This document shows positions 57,983 to 64,000 of a stretch of DNA of 64,000 nt, piece after piece (the first letter of the stretch is position 1; each line of letters opens with the position of its first letter). Origin of the DNA: Molanna angustata (Eukaryota; Arthropoda; Insecta; Trichoptera; Molannidae); contig OY754980.1 in NCBI GenBank assembly GCA_963576475.1, positions 30,239,563 to 30,303,562 on the forward strand. Direction: 5' to 3'. The notes below the pieces were generated by a model. That model was given only the letters and a program-made list of their open reading frames with translations, made no database searches and was not told the DNA's origin. Position numbers and translations under genes: made by a program.

Positions 57983-58365
57983 GTCAATAGTCAATCATCT
58001 TAACTTGCCTGGCAACATGTATCATAATATATCCTGTCGCTTAACTCTTTTCCTGTTTAAACAGTAACATATAAATATATCTTGATAACCGGGATTAAGA
58101 GGGCATTCAAACTTATAAATCGCATCTAATATCAAATTTTTCAAATATGTTAAACAACGGTCTAACTAGATTTCGTTAATAGCTTACTCAACGCGCAACT
58201 AGATAAGCACAACTAAAATAGTTAAGATCGGTGTTAAAAAATCTTATTTATAAACGTATACTAAGATATGACTTACTAGTTCACTAAATAAGGTATAGAG
58301 CAACTATAATGTATAGGACAGTTTATATTTTTTTTTTATTTAAAGAAGAATAAAATATCTGGAAA
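57983..58365. other. No recognised feature (intron downstream of exon)
   Basis: AT-rich sequence with no repeat recognised. Confidence 0.45.
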
Positions 58366-58372
58366 TATATGT

Positions 58373-58740
58373 TGTGACGTTGCATTAATGCATCAGGTTA
58401 AGTAAATAAACCAAAAAATCTTTTATTTCACAATGGCGCTGTAGAAGCATATTTCCGTGAATCCTTTCCTTGCCATTGTCCCCTCACCGATGCGTTTGAG
58501 ACTTGTCAATTGATGCAATAATTTTGGGTGACAATAAGTGTCAAGTTTAAAAAGTTCAGTACAAGTTTGAACACAACCGCGTGTGGATGTGTGCACAGAA
58601 AGGAAATAATCAGTGTACCAGGAATAAAGAAGCATCAGTGAGATCGTTTATAATAGTCCACTATCTAACATCATAAATACCCATCACCTGATGTTTTCTA
58701 CAAGCGCTGAATGGAAAATATTAGTTTATTCAACGTCACA
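58373..58740 (+). mobile_element. Candidate solo LTR or short-TIR element, 368 bp
   Basis: Begins TGTGACGTTG and ends CAACGTCACA (10-bp perfect inverted repeats). Contains AATAAA near 58622. AATATCT is also mirrored outside the ends, with 12 extra bases on the left. No matching 5-bp duplication (TATGT versus AGATA), so the call is weaker than 38821-39128. Confidence 0.4.
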
Positions 58741-58744
58741 AGAT

Positions 58745-59460
58745 ATTTTTTCATATATTTTTGTCTTTTTCGATTAAAAAAATATATATTGCTCAACGCC
58801 TTATTGTTTATTAAAAATATAAGATAGATGCCATTTTTTTTTGTACAATAATAAATACATGACATTTTTAAAAAGTTAAGGTTTATTTTTCTTTATTAAT
58901 ACCCAAGCTATCTAAATTATATTTTTCAAAACGATATGATTAGAAAAAATGATGGTATATCAAATTGAAAAATAGGTACGTTGGCAGCAGTCGCCCCCTC
59001 AATCTCTGAAAACTTAGGGTCGTATTACAGAAGTTATTTAAGAATAATGTAAGAAAAAGTTGAGGTCTCGTAAGCGGTATTCTCGCAGTATCGAACCTTA
59101 CTCTATTCATACATTTTTCTCAAATAACTCTTGTAATACGACCGTTAATGTCCAATAATTAGACCTTGCTATCTCATCTATTAATTGGAACAAATAGCTT
59201 TTTTTAGCGTGGGTTGCCAAGTAACGTAAAAAAATTATATATTCTCGTTTGCGGTGCAGCGCAAACGTTGTTACAAACTCCAAAACTCTTAAATATCATT
59301 ACGTAAATGTACCAATCTTTACGCTTGCAACTTTGGTTACGAGTCCTCGCTCAGCAACATTAATTTACAATATATTTCGTCCTTATCTGGTTGCAACGCT
59401 TGTTCAGGAATGATAATTATGTTAAACTGAAATAATGTTCTTGATATTGAGGTCCGAATA
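58745..59460. other. No recognised feature
   Basis: AT-rich intronic-type sequence. An imperfect inverted pair (GGTCGTATTACAGAAGTTAT at about 59020 and CTCTTGTAATACGACC at about 59137) hints at a small foldback repeat. Confidence 0.4.
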
Positions 59461-59503
59461 CTCGTGTTCTTGCGCCAACTCAACAGTCACTTGAGGGGTA
59501 TTT

Positions 59504-59538
59504 TATACCCCACTATTAAAGCAATATAGTGGGGTATA
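59504..59538. other. 13-bp perfect hairpin
   Basis: TATACCCCACTAT (59504-59516) and ATAGTGGGGTATA (59526-59538) with a 9-nt loop. Confidence 0.75.
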
Positions 59539-59839
59539 ATGAAGAAACTTAGATGATATATCTCCATGTGCCCGGGGCGGGTCGTTCGTTCCCCCAAAAT
59601 AGTGTGTGTCACAATTTCGTGTGAGTTATGGAGTTTAACTTTTGAATTGTGCGTAAAATAGTGTTATTAGTGTCCGCTTAAAACTTTAAACTCTTGACAA
59701 AAGTCATATTCTTGTTTTTACTACAATATTTTTTTTATTTACGTCCGTAGTTTAAGGCTACATAATATCTGGGAAAGTTTGTCCTTTTGTTGGTATGTAT
59801 ATAAGTATATGTCCTTGTGTCGGAGAATGTATTATAAAC

Positions 59840-59930
59840 TACATCTTCTTCTTCTTCTTTCTTTCCCCTTAGTGCTTTTGTCCCGTTTCTATCGGGGTAC
59901 GCCAACTACATCTGGTTTCATAAAATAATA
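59840..59930 (-). mobile_element. Possible RTE 3' tail
   Basis: CTTCTTCTTCTTCTTTC at the left, then GTACGCCAACTACATC. Reversed, this ends in the (GAA)n tail typical of the RTE copies here. Confidence 0.4.
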
Positions 59931-60000
59931 ACAAAAGATATTTTATTTATTTATCTTTTTGTACACAGTATAAGCAAATAGTTTCATTTTTTAGAGTCAA

Positions 60001-60378
60001 CACTTTTCGTACCCCATACCGAATTCCCTGAAGTCAATGGTGTTTGAGCAGTGTATTCTGCCAGTATTCACTTATTGCATGTAAACTACGACCTTAACCA
60101 AATTGTCTGTCAACAAGTTGAGTGTAGCACAAAGAAAAATGGAAAGGATAATGTTGGCCATAAAACTAGAAGACAGGAATGACAACAGATGGACGAAAAG
60201 ACTGATGGAGTGGAGACCGAGAGGCGACAAGAGACCACATGGGCGACCACCTAACAGATGGATGGACGACATTAAAACATTTGTTGGACCACAGTGGATG
60301 GGAGTCCCACAGGAAGGGGAGGAGTGGAGAAGGAGAAGGGAGGCCTATGTCCTGCAGTGGGCAAACACAGTCTGATGA
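60001..60378 (+). mobile_element. RTE-clade LINE C-terminal fragment with internal deletion
   Basis: SMVFEQCILPVFTYCM, then SVNKLSVAQRKMERIMLAIK, LEDRNDNRWTKRLMEWRPRG, DKRPHGRPPNRWMDDIKTFV and QEGEEWRRRREAYVLQWANT then V and TGA. Compared with 30370-31598 it lacks the L-R-D-x-x-R-N to K-W-x-W-A-G-H stretch, a deletion of about 35-40 residues. A stop interrupts the first part. Confidence 0.82.
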
Positions 60379-60384
60379 TGATGG

Positions 60385-61330
60385 CAATTCAATCCTATCC
60401 TATAAAGCCAATCCGAAATATATCTTGAAATTCTTGAAAGAAAATACAAAGAACTAGACTTCATCATAGTATAACGAAATGATTTTCCTCTAAAAGAACC
60501 ATTGGATAACCCTGAGTACTGTTGAAAATTGTTTTTTAAACACGTCAGTTATAGTATGAAGCGGTATAGAATAAAGCGTGATTTTTTTTAAATTTATTAC
60601 TGAAGACGTTGAAATCATTATTTATAGAAACCCCTCGACAGACACCTTTAAAATTCAATCACTCAAAGCTGACCGAGTCCGAATTACTGTTCTTTTATTA
60701 CGCCTGTCGTTTGATTGTGCATTGGCAATGTGTATAGCACAAAACATGATGACAGTAATTAATTTTTATATAACTTTCTGAGTGGATTTTTATGAAGCTT
60801 ACTTTAATTGTACACAATTGTTTAAACTAAAAATTGGTTCAAATAACTCATTTTTTTGAGCGTGAAAGCGTTTTCATAATTTTGATATATGAAATCACAG
60901 AAAAGAAATTAAACGTCAAAGCAAATTTCAGCTTTAAATTATGAATGGAATAAGTTACTAATATAACATTAAGGAGTTGTACCTATTTGTTGTCAAATAA
61001 ATAAAAAAAAATCAATCGAACTTAAAGTATCGGCTATACGTACAGAGGACATTTTTTTTATAGTCATCCTAGTGGGCCCAGACAGAAGTTGTTCTGCCAC
61101 AGACCTTCTATGTAGAGCGCATTTTTCATAGACCTCATTATATGACGTGTTTTACCTACCTATAAATTTCTATTCACTTTCGTCGATTGTTCTTTTTGTA
61201 CTATCGTACCGAGATTGCAAATTTACAGGACTTCGTGAGCTACTCTTCGTTCTATGCATTTTTTTGTCGCTTAATTAGCATTCTTTAAAGGGGTCGATTA
61301 CGATACCCATTTGCAAAGAGGTTGGTGGTG
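60385..61330. other. No recognised feature
   Basis: AT-rich intronic-type sequence. Confidence 0.4.
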
Positions 61331-61334
61331 ACCA

Positions 61335-61748
61335 ATTTTTTCGTACATTTGAGTGTGTTATATTCTCTAGATGCGTAATAAAGATGTTTTTAGATTTTCA
61401 GCGCCATCTATTGAGATCTTACATAAATTAAAAATGAATCACATCCATTTTTTTTCAATGAAAAATCCTTGGGCGGGGGTGATGTTTTTAGATTACATAT
61501 CACACCGCCATCTATTGAATTTTTACACAAATTTAAAATTACTCACATCCATTGTTTTCTATGAAAAATCCTTGTGGGGGGGGGGGGTGTACGTAAGTCA
61601 ATATTTGTAGTTGCATGTGTTTTTGGATGAAAAATATATAAAAATAAATTTACCATTAATTACGAAAATAATGAAAGATCAATATTTTCCACTATTCCAC
61701 AGTAGTGTCAAGTTTGAAAAATGTCTGTAGCCGGGTACAAAAGCTAGT
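61335..61748 (+). mobile_element. Possible Helitron-like repeat with internal ~103-bp duplication
   Basis: GATGTTTTTAGATTTTCAGC, GCCATCTATTGAG and CATCCATTTTTTTTCAATGA recur about 103 bp downstream (second copy from about 61487), ending in a 12-G run. The right border GTAGCCGGGTACAAAAGCTA then GT resembles the reversed border at 21303 (CCGGGTTTTACTAG). CTAG|T is a Helitron-type 3' end. Inference only. Confidence 0.4.
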
Positions 61749-61749
61749 A

Positions 61750-62885
61750 TAATTTTTAAGCGGTCTCTTTTGTGCCTTTTGTGCACGAATCGTTCTTTAA
61801 GGCAAAGTTTTTATAATTACTGAAATAATTTATTATAATCTCGAAAGTAAGTTTCGAAATGATCCAAAGAATTCGACTTTCTAAACGACTCACTTTACAC
61901 TTTAAATATAAAATATTTTCTAAGTTTTCAAGATTTTTAATTTTTTTTTAAATGAAACATTACAATTAAATGAAACTAGAAACTTGCATCTCATGAGAGA
62001 CGAAGGCTTTGGTGGAGACATTTAAATCAAATCATCTGCAGGACTTACGACTCATCGTGGACTACGTTACGACTCATATTAGCAAATTGTGTATGACTTG
62101 ACACGAAAAACTTGTGAGATCCAATAACTCGTTATAGGATATCTAAATTATTGTGTATTACATTTTTTAGTGACAAATCATATCGCAATTCGTAAAAAAA
62201 CAAAAAAACCCTGAATTAAAAAAAAAATAATTTTAACAATATTTCTATTTTACAAAATCCCTGAGTGATATCGAAGCTTGTTTTATACGATCAGATTTAT
62301 AAAAATAATCTCGCAAGTATGTATAAATAAACAAAATGATATTTCTTTATTTTTTTTAATAATCATGTGAGTAATAAACTACAATATATTATTTCTTATT
62401 TATCTACATCTCAACAGAAACAAAGCATATATTAATAAATTATACAAATTTTTGAGAAGTTTACTGTATCGAATCCGTCATCAATGTACATAATATTTTA
62501 ACCAAAAGTCATAAATCAACACGCAGGTTCAGCATTGACACTTTTTAAAACTTGGTACTTAATGATTCGTAGATCAAACTATGGCGCCCTTGAACGGCGC
62601 ATTATTTACATAACGTATACAAATTCATTTGATTAGTGAAAATAAAACTAGATATTGGGCAATAAACGCGGTTTTTGTTCACTGGTGAGCAAAATTAAAG
62701 GTACTAGGAACATTGACAATAGAATTATAACAATCAAATGCAGATCTATTAGGGCAACAAAGGAACACATGGTTGGGCGACTCAACATCCAATCCATATT
62801 GGACTATCTACAACACCAATTTTATGTAAGTGAAAATCCAATATACAATGACTAATTCGGAAACGACATATTATATTACTTTTTC
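61750..62885. other. No firm feature
   Basis: AT-rich. AGAGACGAAGGCTTTGGTGG and GGACTTACGACTCATCGTGG (about 61998-62058) faintly resemble foldback family E. Confidence 0.35.
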
Positions 62886-62889
62886 TCTT

Positions 62890-63232
62890 TTTGATTTCTT
62901 CGTGGCATGAAACCTGGGACTGGAGTCGCAAAACATGACAGAATCCGCAACGAGTATGTACGAGGTAGCCTTGGCATTGCGGACTGACCCCAAGAAAATC
63001 GTCTTTGATGGTTTGGTCTTGTCAAAATAAGACCATCTGAATATATTGGCAATGAGGTTAAGAGTTTATAATGCTGGGACAGCGTGGGGTTGAAAAACCA
63101 AAGCTCCGATGGCGATGTAGATGCTGAATCATGTGAGATCACCGAGGATGAAGCCAAAGACATAGCAAAGTGGAGTTATCGGACCTGAAAAGCTGACCCT
63201 GTCACCATGCGGGATAATTGCTAGAAGGATTG
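62890..63232 (+). mobile_element. LINE C-terminal fragment
   Basis: Frames read MKPGTGVAKHDRIRNEYVRG then SLGIA, DPKKIVFDGLVLSK, and later KLRWRC-like and EDEAKDIAKWSYRT then KADPVTMRDNC. R-I-R-N-E-Y-x-R-G-S-L-G-x-A and the final K-A-D-P are recurrent in insect non-LTR polyproteins. Many frameshifts. Confidence 0.65.
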
Positions 63233-63234
63233 AT

Positions 63235-63745
63235 TGATTTGTGTTAACAAAATACATATGAGATTTAAACATTCGTAGTTAGGTACCTATATCATGTTAT
63301 TTTAGCAAACAATTTCGCGAGAAAATTATTATATGTGTACATATTGTATGTAGGTAGTTATGTCTGAGATTAAATTCAATATGGATTCTGTGAAACTTTA
63401 CCGATAACTTTCTATCAAAGTTAGTTATCAAATATCGTATCCTTCCTAGTTTCCTCTTTATCCTTATCCTTCTCTCTGTTTGCCCTTAAATTATTAATAC
63501 GATGTAATATTTATATTGTTTGTTTGACATTGTGCAGAAAATCTGAAGGCAAACGTTCAATCAGTTTGCGATTGACTAATTATTCCAAAACTATGCGTAC
63601 TTACAAATCATATTAATGATTAATTGTATATAGATCAGTTGTTTTGAGAAACTGTCGACTGAATAACTAAGTGTGATAATACTGTAAGTTATACCATTTC
63701 AAATTAACAATTTATCAGAAAATAATTTAAATATGTAATGATATA
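63235..63745. other. No recognised feature
   Basis: AT-rich intronic-type sequence. Confidence 0.4.
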
Positions 63746-64000
63746 ATAAATTTATTTATTTATTTATTCATAAACGGCATAAATTGCCTATTACATACAT
63801 ACATAAAAACACATATTGATGATAAAAATATATAGAATAAGAAAAAAACAATTAAGTATCTTTACACCTGGCAAAAAAAACTTAAACCTTAACAGTAAGA
63901 CAATAAATTAAAAATAAAAAAACAATAGATGTAAGCAAACATAAAAAAGATAAACATATGGACTCAAAATAAACCAAACATTAAATAAAGAAGTATTATA
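63746..64000 (-). mobile_element. Possible LINE 3' tail, runs off the window
   Basis: AATTTATTTATTTATTTATTC then A-rich sequence ATAAACGGCATAAATTGCCT, ACATACATACATAAAAAC. The layout matches the reversed 3' UTR at 23547. The coding part, if any, lies beyond 64000. Confidence 0.35.

Noticed and set aside
62655..62855. 66-codon plus-strand frame as an exon
   Set aside because: Lysine/isoleucine-rich, no splice context or family match.

Overview
This is AT-rich, intron-like nuclear DNA from an insect, most likely a moth or butterfly (Lepidoptera). The basis is the dense mix of tRNA-derived SINEs with intact A/B boxes, RTE-, CR1/Jockey- and Penelope-type retroelement relics, Helitron-like and TA-flanked DNA elements, and the recurrent GTAGGTAC-type motifs common in lepidopteran genomes. 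There is no bacterial-style gene organisation. Almost every long open frame is accidental: the longest, 381 codons on the minus strand, is a tandem repeat whose 66-bp period is divisible by three.

The only host coding sequence I can support is one internal exon at 57818-57976 on the plus strand. It has clean splice sites, is 159 nt in phase, and encodes part of a laminin-G (LNS) domain that looks like neurexin-1. The rest of the window is best read as the large introns on either side of it. No promoter, terminal exon or RNA gene was found.

Layout. 0-3 kb: a foldback repeat, a 47-bp minisatellite and SINEs. 5-8 kb: a Helitron-like copy split by a SINE, then duplicated blocks around an AT tract. 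9-12 kb: foldback element and AAAT tract. 13-20 kb: six LINE C-terminal relics. 21-23 kb: an 894-bp TIR element inside an older repeat ending in (TA)n. 23.5-29.3 kb: LINE relics and a 1.8-kb 66-bp-period array. 30-32 kb: a three-layer nest, with an RTE copy inside a SINE inside a degenerate minisatellite. 32-34.5 kb: MITE, LINE relic and a 590-bp TIR element. 35-43 kb: more LINE relics, a solo LTR with target duplication and a Penelope-like 3' end. 44-47.6 kb: two adjacent 61-bp minisatellites, foldback copies and two SINEs. 48.07-52.36 kb: four nested copies of one Helitron-like element, one carrying a MITE. 52.7-53.7 kb: an inverted copy ending in a long CA tract plus a LINE end. 56-58 kb: two more tandem repeats, a LINE/transposase relic and the exon. 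58-64 kb: a candidate LTR, RTE relics and a second possible Helitron-like end.

I see no novel multi-gene system. The most informative structure is the nested Helitron-like array, where sister copies provide empty sites and allow insertion order to be read directly. Family assignments rest on recognised motifs and on comparisons between copies inside this window, not on database searches.
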